DNA of 57,709 nt from an uncultured Prevotellaceae bacterium (GTDB taxonomy: Bacteria > Bacteroidota > Bacteroidia > Bacteroidales > Bacteroidaceae), in assembly GCA_900315565.1 (NCBI GenBank), contig OMZS01000028.1, forward strand, positions 1-57,709, given 5' to 3'. Below are positions 27,289 to 36,500 of this stretch, piece after piece. The notes beneath the pieces were generated by a model. The model worked only from the letters and a program-made list of their open reading frames with translations. It searched no databases and had not been told where the DNA came from. Both the position numbers and the translations under genes were made by a program. The first letter of the stretch is position 1; each line of letters starts with the position of its first letter.

Positions 27289-28575
27289 CTACGAGTAGCG
27301 GCGCGGATAGCGCAGCAGAATGGCGAGCGTGGCAGCAATGCCGATGGCCATGGGGTAGTAGAGATAGGGCAGAATCTGCATGGGATTGAGATGGGCCAGT
27401 CCGGCAGCGAGCAACATCTGCACGCCGTAGGGAATCAGTCCTTGTATGGTGCAGGAAAAGGTGTCCAATATGCTGGCAGCCTTCTTGTTGTCCACGCCGT
27501 AGCGGTCGCCAATCTTTTTGGCGATGCCGCCCACGGTGAGTATAGCAATGGTGTTGTTGGCCGTGCAGAGATTGACGAGGCTCACCAGCCCGGCAATGGC
27601 CAGTTCGGCTCCGCGCTTGCCGTTGACGTGTGTTGTCAGGCGGTTGATGATGTAGTCGATGCCGCCGTTCTCGCGTATCAGCTCGAGCATTCCGCCCGCC
27701 AGCATGGCCACAATAATCAGTTCGCCCATGCCTTTCACACCGTCGCCCATGGCTCCCAGCCATCCAAACAGGTCGTAGGAGCCATCGGCCAACCCAATAA
27801 TGCCACAGAGCACGATGCCCAGCACGAGCACCGCCATGACATTCATGCCCAGCACGGCAGCAACGAGCACCACCACATAGGGCAACACCTTGAGATAGGC
27901 TACGGGCTGGGTGGCAGTGGTAGTATGCACGTCGGCACCCATCACGGCATAGACAATCAGAATAACCAATGCTGCCGGCATCACGATGAAGGCGTTGACC
28001 CTAAACTTGTCGCTCATGCGGCAACCCTGTGTGCTGGTGGCCACAACGGTGGTGTCGCTGATGAACGACAGATTGTCGCCGAAGTAGGCTCCGCCCACGA
28101 TGATGGCTGTAACCAAGGGCAGATTGCCGCCCGTCTGCTGAGCAATGCCCACGGCTATAGGCACCAGTGCCACCACGGTGCCCACGCTGGTGCCGATGGA
28201 GAGACTGATGAAGCAGGCGGCCAGAAACAGCCCCGGCAATAAAAGACTGGAAGGCAGCACATTGAGAGCAAGGTTGACGGTGGCGTCGATGCTGCCCATA
28301 GTTTTGGCCGAGGCTGCGAAGGCCCCGGCCAAAACATATATCCACAGCATGAGCAGCAAATTGCCCGAACTGGCTCCGCGGCTGAAAACCTCAACCCGTT
28401 TCTGCAGCGACAGCCCATAGGTGATAACCACGGCATAGATGCTGGCAATCATAAAGATGACCGTGATGGGCACCTTGTAGAAATCGCCGGCAACCACCGA
28501 TAGCACCACGTAGAGCAGCATGAACACTACGAGCGGTGAGAGAGCGAGAAGGCCTTTTTTGTTGCTCATTACCAA
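27289..28575 (-). CDS. NhaC-type Na+/H+ antiporter family protein
   Basis: A 428-residue integral membrane protein with about 11 hydrophobic segments. The signature GGAYFGDNLSFISDTTVVAT (near residues 161-180) and the preceding SVGTVVALVPIAVG are those of the NhaC/Na+:H+ antiporter superfamily. Some members of this superfamily carry organic acids, so the substrate is not certain. It is 54 bp downstream of uxaA in the same direction and could be co-transcribed with it. A role in importing a sugar acid would be inference. Confidence 0.85.
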   Translation of the reverse strand: MVMSNKKGLLALSPLVVFMLLYVVLSVVAGDFYKVPITVIFMIASIYAVVITYGLSLQKRVEVFSRGASSGNLLLMLWIYVLAGAFAASAKTMGSIDATVNLALNVLPSSLLLPGLFLAACFISLSIGTSVGTVVALVPIAVGIAQQTGGNLPLVTAIIVGGAYFGDNLSFISDTTVVATSTQGCRMSDKFRVNAFIVMPAALVILIVYAVMGADVHTTTATQPVAYLKVLPYVVVLVAAVLGMNVMAVLVLGIVLCGIIGLADGSYDLFGWLGAMGDGVKGMGELIIVAMLAGGMLELIRENGGIDYIINRLTTHVNGKRGAELAIAGLVSLVNLCTANNTIAILTVGGIAKKIGDRYGVDNKKAASILDTFSCTIQGLIPYGVQMLLAAGLAHLNPMQILPYLYYPMAIGIAATLAILLRYPRRYS

Positions 28576-28629
28576 ATGGGATTTATAACACTTATGGGAC
28601 CTACGGGACTTATAGGTCTTACAGGGTGA

Positions 28630-30126
28630 CTACAGCGTCACACCATTTTTGAAGATGGAGATTTCGCGATAGCCGTTCACCTCGTTGCGGGTAGGCTCGC
28701 CGTTGGCCACTGCGATAATCTTGTCGATGAAACGTGCCACAAGGTCTTTCATCGTTGTGCCCTCCACCAATTCGCCCGCATTGAAGTCAATCCAGTTGGG
28801 CTTGTTGCGGAAGAGGTTGCTGTTGGTGGAAATCTTCATCGTGGGGATGAAGGTGCCGAAGGGCGTTCCACGGCCTGTGGTGAACAGTACTATCTGGCAG
28901 CCGGCCGAAGCCAGTGCCGTGGCGGCCACGAGGTCGTTGCCGGGAGCCGAGAGCAGGTTCAGACCGTTGGCCTGCAGACGGTCGCCATATTCCAGCACAC
29001 CGCTGACGGGTGCTCGTCCGCACTTCTGGGTGCATCCCAAGGCTTTGTCCTCCAGGGTGCTGATGCCGCCGGCCTTGTTGCCTGGGCTGGGGTTTTCGCC
29101 CACAGGTTCGCCGTGGCTGAGGAAATACTCTTTGAAATTGTTGATGAGGCTCACGGTCTGGTTGAACAGTTCGGGTGTTTCGCAACGGTTCATCAGAATG
29201 GTTTCTGCTCCAAACATTTCGGGCACCTCGGTCAGTATGCTCGTGCCGCCCTGTGCCACCAGCCAGTCGCTAAACTCTCCCACGAGCGGGTTGGCAGTGA
29301 TGCCGCTGAAACCGTCGCTGCCTCCACACTTCAGGCCCACGCGCAGTTGGCTGAGCGGACATTCCTGACGCTGGTCCTCGCGGGCGATGGCGTAAAGCTC
29401 ACGCAGAATGCGCATTCCTTCCTCCACTTCGTCGCCCTCTACCTTCTGCGTCACCAGCAGACGGATTCGCTGACGGTCGTAGTCGCCCAAAAGTTGCATG
29501 AAGTCGTCGGGCTGATTGTTTTCGCAACCCAGACCCAGCACGAGCACGGCCCCGGCATTGGGGTGCAGCACAATGTCGCGCAGCACTTTGCGGGTGTTCT
29601 CGTGGTCGCCTGAAAGCTGCGAGCAGCCGAAATTGTGGTGCCAGGCATGCACGGCGTCGATGCCGTCAAGTGCGGTTTCTTTTTCCAGTTGTGCGGCCAG
29701 CCGCTCGGCAATGCCATTGACGCAGCCCACGGTGGGCACAATCCACACCTCGTTGCGAATGCCCACCTCGCCATTGCTGCGAACGTAGCCGCGGAAGGTG
29801 CGGCCCTCGTTGGCAATGTTGAGGCTCTCGCCAACAGGATGGTATTCGTAGGAAAGTGTTCCTGCGAGATTGGTTTTCAAATTGTTCTCGTTCACCCACT
29901 GTCCGGCTTTCAGGTCTTCGCGGGCATGGCCGATGGGGTAGCCATACTTGATGATGTCCTCGCCCTGCTTGCGGTCGTCGATGAGCACCTTGTGTCCGGC
30001 AGGTGTGTCTTGAAGCAGTGTGATGCTTTTGCCGTCGATGTCGATGGTTTCACCTTGCTTCATGGGTCGCAAACAAACCACAACCGAGTCGGCGGGGTTG
30101 ATTTTCAGAAATGCTTGTTGTGTCAT
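28630..30126 (-). CDS. uxaA: Altronate dehydratase
   Basis: A 498-residue enzyme turning D-altronate into 2-keto-3-deoxygluconate (KDG). Residues 1 to about 95 form the SAF domain, with a His in GHKVLIDD near 44. The C-terminal catalytic domain has GWIVPTVGCVN-like sequence near 128, FGCSQLSGDHENT near 166 and LKCGGSDGFSGITANPLVG near 269, with conserved Cys residues of this iron-dependent family. The product feeds kdgK and kdgA, encoded divergently 1.5 kb away. The earlier steps of galacturonate breakdown (uxaC, uxaB) are not in the window. Galactarate dehydratase is the alternative within the family, but the size and neighbours favour altronate. Confidence 0.9.
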   Translation of the reverse strand: MTQQAFLKINPADSVVVCLRPMKQGETIDIDGKSITLLQDTPAGHKVLIDDRKQGEDIIKYGYPIGHAREDLKAGQWVNENNLKTNLAGTLSYEYHPVGESLNIANEGRTFRGYVRSNGEVGIRNEVWIVPTVGCVNGIAERLAAQLEKETALDGIDAVHAWHHNFGCSQLSGDHENTRKVLRDIVLHPNAGAVLVLGLGCENNQPDDFMQLLGDYDRQRIRLLVTQKVEGDEVEEGMRILRELYAIAREDQRQECPLSQLRVGLKCGGSDGFSGITANPLVGEFSDWLVAQGGTSILTEVPEMFGAETILMNRCETPELFNQTVSLINNFKEYFLSHGEPVGENPSPGNKAGGISTLEDKALGCTQKCGRAPVSGVLEYGDRLQANGLNLLSAPGNDLVAATALASAGCQIVLFTTGRGTPFGTFIPTMKISTNSNLFRNKPNWIDFNAGELVEGTTMKDLVARFIDKIIAVANGEPTRNEVNGYREISIFKNGVTL

Positions 30127-30175
30127 AGTGTTTTTGTTTCTTAAGTTATTTGTTTGTTTTCTTGGATTGTTTTTC

Positions 30176-30280
30176 TATCGTCGTGAGTTACGTCAAAATT
30201 TTCTAGAGAATAATTTCGTATCGTCGTGAGTTACGCCAAAATTTTCTAGAGAATAATTTCGTATCGTCGTGAGTTATTTT
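30176..30280. repeat. CGTCGTGAGTTA / TCTAGA repeat family, copy 2 (tandem)
   Basis: Two and a half copies of a 43-bp unit starting at 30176, 30219 and 30262. Each unit contains ATCGTCGTGAGTTACG and AAAATTTTCTAGAGAATAATTTCG. It fills the spacer between the LacI gene and uxaA, hence in the leader of uxaA or the 3' end of the lacI transcript. Confidence 0.75.
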
Positions 30281-30308
30281 TGTTTCATCGACGATGCCTA
30301 TCGCCGCA

Positions 30309-31370
30309 TCAGGAGTAGCGGCGATAGAAATCGACATTCTCTTTGCTGAGCAGTTCAATGGGCATGTAGTTGATGGGGTTCACTTTCTTTCGTAGCACAA
30401 TGGCCTGGAAAAGTGTATCCACACACTCGTAGCCCTGCATGAAGGCGTGCTGGGCAATGAGAAACGAAATGCTGCCCTCGCGCAGGCATTTGGCGTTCTT
30501 GGCCACCATGTCGTAGCCCATGATTTGAATGTTGCGGCGGTTGGTGCGCAGCAGGAACTCGCCCACGAGGTGGGCCTTTGAGTTGAGGGTGATGCAATGG
30601 TGCGTGTCGGGGTGCGAGTCGAAGTAGCGTTGCAGAATTTTATCGTACTCTTTCTTGTTGGAGTCGAGGGGCAAATCTACCTCGTTGATGGCCACGCTGG
30701 GATAATGGTCATGCATGTAGTGGCGGAATCCCACTTCGCGGTTGTCCTGCTGCTTGCTGGCCACCTTGCCGTTTTTCATCTGTTTCATCAGCATGATTTC
30801 TTTTTCGTTGCTGGCAATGAGCATGAGCATCTTGGCCGCGAAATAGCCGCTTGAGAACGAGTCCTGACCGTAGAACGACAGGGGGCGCAGGTCGGGCATG
30901 TAGCTGTCGAGCAGAATAAACGGGATGTTGCGCTCGTGCAGCTGGTCGGTGAACTGGCGTGTCACCTCCAAATCAGAGGGAACCACAACCACTCCGGCCG
31001 GATTCTGCGCCAGACACTCCTCGTAGGTGGCCACAAAGGTTTCGGTGTCGAACCGCTTGTAGTACATAATGCGCACGTCGATGTGGAAGTCGCGCCGTGT
31101 TTCGCAGGCTTTCAGCGCACCCTGCTCAATTTCCTCCCAATAGGCCTCTGAGGCGTGCTTGGGCATAATAATATAAAAGGTATAGGATTTGTTGTAGGCC
31201 AGCGCACTGGCATACATGTTGGGCTGGTAATTGATTTCCTTGAGCACCTTTTCCACCTTCTCGCGGGCGGTTTTCGATACGTTGGGGCGATTGTGCAACA
31301 CACGGTCAACAGTGCCCACCGAAACGCCTGAACGCTCGGCGATGTCTTTGATTCTGATTTTCTCGGTCAT
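30309..31370 (-). CDS. LacI-family transcriptional regulator
   Basis: A 353-residue regulator. The N-terminal helix-turn-helix is IRIKDIAERSGVSVGTVDRVLHNRPNVSKTAREKVEKVLKEINYQPN (residues about 4-50), with the hinge helix after it. Residues 60-353 form a periplasmic-binding-protein-like sensor domain (peripla_BP_4 type). It lies between uxaA and kdgK-kdgA and very likely controls both, sensing a sugar acid such as KDG or altronate. A palindrome with a central CG at 31481-31494 is a candidate operator and overlaps the expected -33 region of its own promoter. Confidence 0.92.
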   Translation of the reverse strand: MTEKIRIKDIAERSGVSVGTVDRVLHNRPNVSKTAREKVEKVLKEINYQPNMYASALAYNKSYTFYIIMPKHASEAYWEEIEQGALKACETRRDFHIDVRIMYYKRFDTETFVATYEECLAQNPAGVVVVPSDLEVTRQFTDQLHERNIPFILLDSYMPDLRPLSFYGQDSFSSGYFAAKMLMLIASNEKEIMLMKQMKNGKVASKQQDNREVGFRHYMHDHYPSVAINEVDLPLDSNKKEYDKILQRYFDSHPDTHHCITLNSKAHLVGEFLLRTNRRNIQIMGYDMVAKNAKCLREGSISFLIAQHAFMQGYECVDTLFQAIVLRKKVNPINYMPIELLSKENVDFYRRYS

Positions 31371-31454
31371 GATTAGTCACTACATGGTTGAAAAGCCGTT
31401 TCTGATTTCCTTGAAAAGGGAAAAACTCAGAGGCTGTTTTCTGTTTGATTGCTG

Positions 31455-31462
31455 CAAAAATA
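31455..31462 (-). promoter_or_regulatory. -7 box of the LacI regulator gene
   Basis: TATTTTTG on the minus strand fits TAnnTTTG, 84 nt before the start. The -33 region would fall on the palindrome at 31481-31494. Confidence 0.4.
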
Positions 31463-31480
31463 GCAATAAAAAACGAATTG

Positions 31481-31494
31481 TGTGTACGTACACA
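31481..31494. promoter_or_regulatory. Candidate LacI-family operator
   Basis: TGTGTACGTACACA is a perfect 14-bp palindrome with a central CG, the usual form of LacI-family operators. It lies between the divergent lacI-type gene and kdgK, about 60 bp upstream of the kdgK -7 box. Confidence 0.5.
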
Positions 31495-31557
31495 GTTAAA
31501 ATTTCGCAAAAACAGCATTTTTTCCTCGTTTTATTTCATAATTCCCGAAAATAGTGC

Positions 31558-31565
31558 TAATTTTG
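31558..31565 (+). promoter_or_regulatory. -7 box of kdgK-kdgA
   Basis: TAATTTTG fits TAnnTTTG, 68 nt before the kdgK start. TTTC lies at the -33 distance. Confidence 0.45.
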
Positions 31566-31633
31566 TGCTCGTAAACAAAAAAACAAACAAAATTAATCTT
31601 TAAACATTCAGACATTTAAACAACAAAACAACA

Positions 31634-32656
31634 ATGGCAAAGATTGTAACATTAGGCGAGATTATGCTGCGCCTGTCGCCCCAGGGCAACGACCGTTTTA
31701 TTCAGAGTGAGTCATTCCGCATCATCCCCGGCGGTGGTGAGGCCAATGTAGCCGTGAGTGTGGCCAATTATGGTCATGAGGCTTATTTCGTTTCGAAACT
31801 GCCAAAGCACGAGATTGGTCAGATTGCTGTCAACGCACTGCGCCGTTATGGTGTGAACACCGACTACATTGCCCGTGGCGGCAACCGTGTGGGTCTCTAC
31901 TATGCCGAGACGGGTGCTTCGATGCGCCCCTCGAAAGTTATCTACGACCGTGCCCATAGTTCTATAGCCGAGGCCGATCCCAGCGATTTCGACTTCGATG
32001 CCATCATGGAAGGCGCCGCATGGTTCCACTGGAGTGGCATTACGCCTGCCATCAGCGACAAGGCTGCCGAACTTACCCGTTTGGCTTGCGAGGCTGCCAA
32101 GCGTCACGGCGTAACGGTGAGCGTGGACCTCAACTTCCGCAAGAAGCTGTGGACTTCTGAGAAGGCCATCAGCATCATGCGCCCGCTGATGAAGTATGTG
32201 GATGTTTGCATCGGCAACGAAGAGGACGCAGAGCTTTGCCTTGGCTTCAAACCCGACGCAGACGTTGAGGGCGGACAAACCGATGCCGCTGGTTACGAGG
32301 GCATTTTCCGTCAGATGAAGCAGGAATTCGGATTCAAATATGTGGTTTCTACCCTTCGTGAGTCTTACAGTGCCACTTTCAACGGTTGGAAAGCGCTCAT
32401 CTTCGACGGCAAGGAGTTCTATCAGTCGAAGCGCTATGAAATTAATCCCATCATCGACCGTGTGGGTGGCGGCGACTCGTTCTCGGGCGGTTTGATTCAT
32501 GGTCTGCTCACCAAGGAAACTCAGGGCGAGGCTCTTGAGTTTGCTGTAGCTGCCAGCGCTCTGAAGCACACCATCAACGGCGACTTCAACCTGGTGTCGG
32601 TTGACGAAGTGGAAAGTCTTGCTGGCGGCAATGCCAATGGACGCGTTCAACGATAG
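31634..32656 (+). CDS. kdgK: 2-dehydro-3-deoxygluconokinase
   Basis: A 340-residue PfkB-family sugar kinase phosphorylating KDG to KDPG. It begins KIVTLGEIMLRLSPQG, and PGGGEANVAVSVANYG near 36 is the substrate-side PfkB signature. The second signature is DRVGGGDSFSGGL near 275, with the catalytic Asp in GGGDSF. The length is normal. It is followed after 48 bp by kdgA, making the classic KDG-to-pyruvate pair. Confidence 0.93.
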   Translation: MAKIVTLGEIMLRLSPQGNDRFIQSESFRIIPGGGEANVAVSVANYGHEAYFVSKLPKHEIGQIAVNALRRYGVNTDYIARGGNRVGLYYAETGASMRPSKVIYDRAHSSIAEADPSDFDFDAIMEGAAWFHWSGITPAISDKAAELTRLACEAAKRHGVTVSVDLNFRKKLWTSEKAISIMRPLMKYVDVCIGNEEDAELCLGFKPDADVEGGQTDAAGYEGIFRQMKQEFGFKYVVSTLRESYSATFNGWKALIFDGKEFYQSKRYEINPIIDRVGGGDSFSGGLIHGLLTKETQGEALEFAVAASALKHTINGDFNLVSVDEVESLAGGNANGRVQR

Positions 32657-32704
32657 TTTGATTTGACCAATTAATTGTAAATTGTAAAATAGTATAATTA
32701 ATCT

Positions 32705-33373
32705 ATGGCAAAATTTGATAAGATAGCCGTACTTAAGAAAATCGGCGACACGGGCATGGTTCCTGTGTTCTACAATAAAGACCTTGAAATTTGCAAGAAT
32801 GTGGTGAAAGCCTGCTACGAGGGTGGTGTCCGCGCCTTTGAGTTCACCAATCGTGGCGACTTTGCCCAGGAAGTGTTTGGCGAGCTGGTGAAATGGGCCG
32901 ACAAAGAGTGCCCCGAACTGGCGTTGGGCATTGGCTCGGTGGTCGATGCTCCCACAGCAGCCATGTATATCCAGCTGGGAGCCTGCTTCGTGGTAGGTCC
33001 GCTGTTCAATCCCGACATTGCGCCCGTTTGCAACCGTCGTCTGGTGCCCTATTGCCCCGGCTGCGGCACTGTCAGCGAAATTGGTAAGGCACAAGAGTTG
33101 GGTTGCGACCTGACAAAACTGTTCCCCGGCGACGTTTATGGTCCCAACATGGTGAAAGGCCTCAAGGCACCCATGCCCTGGTCGAAAATCATGGTGACTG
33201 GTGGCGTGGCTCCCGAGGAAGACAACCTGAAGGCTTGGTTTAAGGCTGGCGTTTATTGTGTTGGCATGGGCTCGAAGCTGTTCCCCAAGGACAAAGTGGC
33301 TGCCGGCGACTGGCAGTACGTCACCGACAAGTGCAAAGAAGCACTTGGCTACGTAGCCAAGGCACGTGCCTAA
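32705..33373 (+). CDS. kdgA: 2-dehydro-3-deoxyphosphogluconate aldolase
   Basis: A 222-residue class I aldolase cleaving KDPG into pyruvate and glyceraldehyde-3-phosphate. [10 protein letters not shown] near residue 44 holds the catalytic Glu region. [28 protein letters not shown] (near 118-145) contains the Schiff-base Lys region, and [13 protein letters not shown] the phosphate site. It completes the route started by uxaA and kdgK. The transcript probably ends in the branched structure at 33423-33533. Confidence 0.92.
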   Translation: MAKFDKIAVLKKIGDTGMVPVFYNKDLEICKNVVKACYEGGVRAFEFTNRGDFAQEVFGELVKWADKECPELALGIGSVVDAPTAAMYIQLGACFVVGPLFNPDIAPVCNRRLVPYCPGCGTVSEIGKAQELGCDLTKLFPGDVYGPNMVKGLKAPMPWSKIMVTGGVAPEEDNLKAWFKAGVYCVGMGSKLFPKDKVAAGDWQYVTDKCKEALGYVAKARA

Positions 33374-33422
33374 TCACTCGCCTGTAATTGTCTTAACACG
33401 CCTTCAACTGTAGGCGTGAATA

Positions 33423-33533
33423 CCAGAACATGAAAAACGAAAGAATGAGAAACCCTGTCTGTTCACTCCATGCGTGTGAAGCCTTTCAGCAGTTGAAAGG
33501 GGCTCTCGTTCTTTCGTTTTTTCGTTGTTCTGG
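33423..33533 (+). terminator. Branched hairpin structure after kdgA, overlapping the kinase start
   Basis: An outer stem pairs 33423-33430 with 33526-33533 (8 bp), and a main stem pairs 33433-33449 with 33505-33521 (17 bp, one G-T pair). Between the arms are two small hairpins: 33462-33466 with 33476-33480, and 33482-33488 with 33494-33500. The right arm contains a T-run. It can act as terminator of kdgK-kdgA, although it is unusually elaborate and covers the first ATG of the following gene. Confidence 0.6.
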
Positions 33534-36500
33534 TTTTTGTTTTTTGTGCTCAAAGTTTGTCAGTAAGTATGCGGCTTCCCCGCTGTTGCTGTTGCTTTCG
33601 GTAGTGCTGTTTGGCGCTTGTTCGAAGACAGACGAGAAGCTGGTCGATCAGTTGAACGACACGTCCTATAGATTTCATTATCAGAATCTTGACTCCACGC
33701 TGATTTATGCCAACAAAGCTTTCGAACTGTCGGCCGGCTATGCGGCCGGACAGGCCGAGGCCATGAACAACCAGGCTTTCGTCCACATCATGCGCATGGA
33801 GTACGACAAGGCCGACAGTATTCTCAGCCAGCTGCAACAAACCACCAACAACCAGATAGAACTCTACGTGGCCGGGGTGCAGCAAATGCGCCTTTGCCAG
33901 CGACAATCCAAGAACAAAGACTTCTATGAGCAGCGCGAGAAGGTGCGGTCGCGCCAGCGGCGCATAGAGGAAGAGCGCACCATGCTCACCGAGCGCGAGA
34001 ACCGGCGGCTGCTTTATGCCAATAGCGAATATGGAATTGTGCTTTCCACCTATTATTATTATATGGGACTTGAGCAACAGAGCATCGATGCTATCTTTGC
34101 CCTCGACGCTGACGAGCTGGAAAACGACACCACCCAGTTTCTGGCTTATCTTTACAACGTGGGAGCAGGAGGCATACTGACCAAAGGCACACAAGAGGAA
34201 ATCAGCCAAAAGGAGTTCGACTACTTGTTGCGCTGTTTCATCTTGGCCAATCAGGCCAACAGCCCTTTCTGGAAGGCCAACTCGATGCAAGCCATCAGCG
34301 AGCATCTGGTAGAGCCGCAGCAACGCCAGCTGCTCATTGCCGACAATCTGCCCGCCATGAAGTTTATCAATGCCGACAACATGCCCGACTCGTTGTTGGC
34401 AGGTTATCTGGCTCAGAAGTCGCTCGACATTTTCCAGCAGTTCGGCGATGTTTATCAGACGGCGGGCGCCTACCGTACCCTGGCGTCTTGCTACATGGCC
34501 ATCAACGATTACAACTCGGCGCTGATCTGTCTGAACAAAGCACTCCAAAACAATCCGGCCATTGAGCAGGCTCCCGACCTCGTGGCCAGCATCCGCGAGC
34601 AGCTCAGCGTGGCCTATTCGGCCATCGACGACAAGCCCAATAGCGACTACAACCGCAATCTCTATCTCGACATGCAGGAACTCACCCGGCAGGACCGCCA
34701 GCTGGAAGCGCGTGCCGACCAGTTGGAACGTTCGTCGCGTCAGCTCAACCTGATGATTCTGGCTGTGCTGCTGATGATAGCTGCGGTGGCCATTCTGTTG
34801 TATTTGTTCGACCTGCTCAGGCGGCGCAACGAAAAGCAGCACTCCATAGAACAGCTGCTGCAACCGCTGAACGAATGGAAAGCCCGAAACGACAAGCAAC
34901 TTGAGGCCATCAATGAGCATTGCGAGGAGGTGAACGAGGCGCGTGCTGTGAGCCAAATTCACATTGCCACCAACAAAAAAAGAAACCTTGAAAACCGCGC
35001 CAAAATTTTCCTCGTCAACAGCATCATGCCTTTCATCGACCGCATGATTCACGAAGTAAGAAAACTGGAGGCAGGCAACGAAACCGACGAAAAGCGCAGC
35101 GAGCGCTATGAGTATATATCGGAACTTACCGAGCGAATCAACGACTACAACGATGTGCTGACACAATGGATTCAGCTGCGACAAGGCGAGCTGAGCCTGC
35201 ACATAGAGAGTTTTGCCCTGCAGTCGTTGTTCGACACCGTGCAGAAAAGCCGCATGGCATTTCAGCTGAAAGGCATTGCGCTCGACGTGAAGCCAACCCA
35301 GGCGGTGGTGAAGGCTGACCGTATTCTGACGCTCTTTATGATTAACACCATGGCCGACAATGCCCGCAAATTCACCCCCGACGGTGGCCGTGTGGAGGTG
35401 TTTGCCGAAGAAGCTGACCACTATGTGGAAATCAGCGTGAGCGACACCGGGCGTGGCATGAGTGCCGACGAGCTGGCCAATGTCTTCAAGCATCAGGTGA
35501 TTGTTGACAACAACACAGGTGCAACTTCGTCGGTTCAGCCTTCTCACGGTTTTGGCCTGATGAACTGCAAGGGAATCATTGAGAAATACCGCAAAGTGAG
35601 TCAGATATTCAGCGTTTGCGACATTGCCGCCGAGAGCGAGCCGGGCAAGGGCAGCCGATTCTATTTCAGGTTGCCCAAGGGCTTAGCCAAGGTTTTCGCG
35701 GGGCTCATGCTGTTGGCTGCCACATTGACAACAGGCAATGCCTATGCGGCTACCCCGTTGACACAGCTACAGAAAAAGGCGGCTCAGTTTGCCGACAGTG
35801 CCTACTACTGTAATATCGACGGCAATTATCGGCGCACATTGCAGTATGCCGACAGCGTAAGAAAATACATGAACGAATCCTATCGCCAACAGGTCAGAGG
35901 CGGCACCGACACGCTTGTGCGCCAAGGCGACGTTTCGGTTGAGCTGCCCGAGGTGCGCTGGCTGCACGACAGTGTGAAGGTGAACTACCATGTGATTCTC
36001 GACATCCGAAACGAGAGCGCCGTTGCCGCCCTTGCCCTGCACGACTGGCCGCTCTACCGTTTCAACAACAAGGTATATACGCAGCTGTTCAAAGAATGCT
36101 CAGCCGACAATAGCCTGGGCGAGTACTGTAGGGTGATGCAGAAGTCGGAAACCAACAAGCTGGTGGCTGTGTCCATACTGGTGCTGCTGCTCATTCTGCT
36201 GTTCCCCGCCTACTACATGCTCTACTACCGTCATCGGCTCTACTACCGTTTCTGCCTCGACCGCGTTCAGCGCATCAACGGCATACTTCTCACCGATTCG
36301 GAGCCCGAGGAAAAACTGCAACGCATACGCCCGCTCGTCTCAGAGAAATATCCCGAGCAGCTGCTTCGAGTGGTGGAGCAAATCAGGCAAACGCTCAGCG
36401 AATCGGTGGCCACGAAAAACATGCGGCACACCAATCTGGAGCTGGCCGAAGACGAGTACAGGCGGGCTGAATACGAAAACGAGAAACTACATATCAGCAA

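Noticed and set aside
30176-30280. Possible CRISPR array
   Set aside because: The 43-bp units follow one another without unique spacers and no cas gene is near.
31712-33094. A 460-codon open frame on the minus strand
   Set aside because: Antisense to kdgK and kdgA, both of which carry clear family motifs.
33550-35547. A 665-codon open frame on the minus strand
   Set aside because: It is fully antisense to the kinase gene, lacks domain character and signal, and reflects the codon bias of the real gene.
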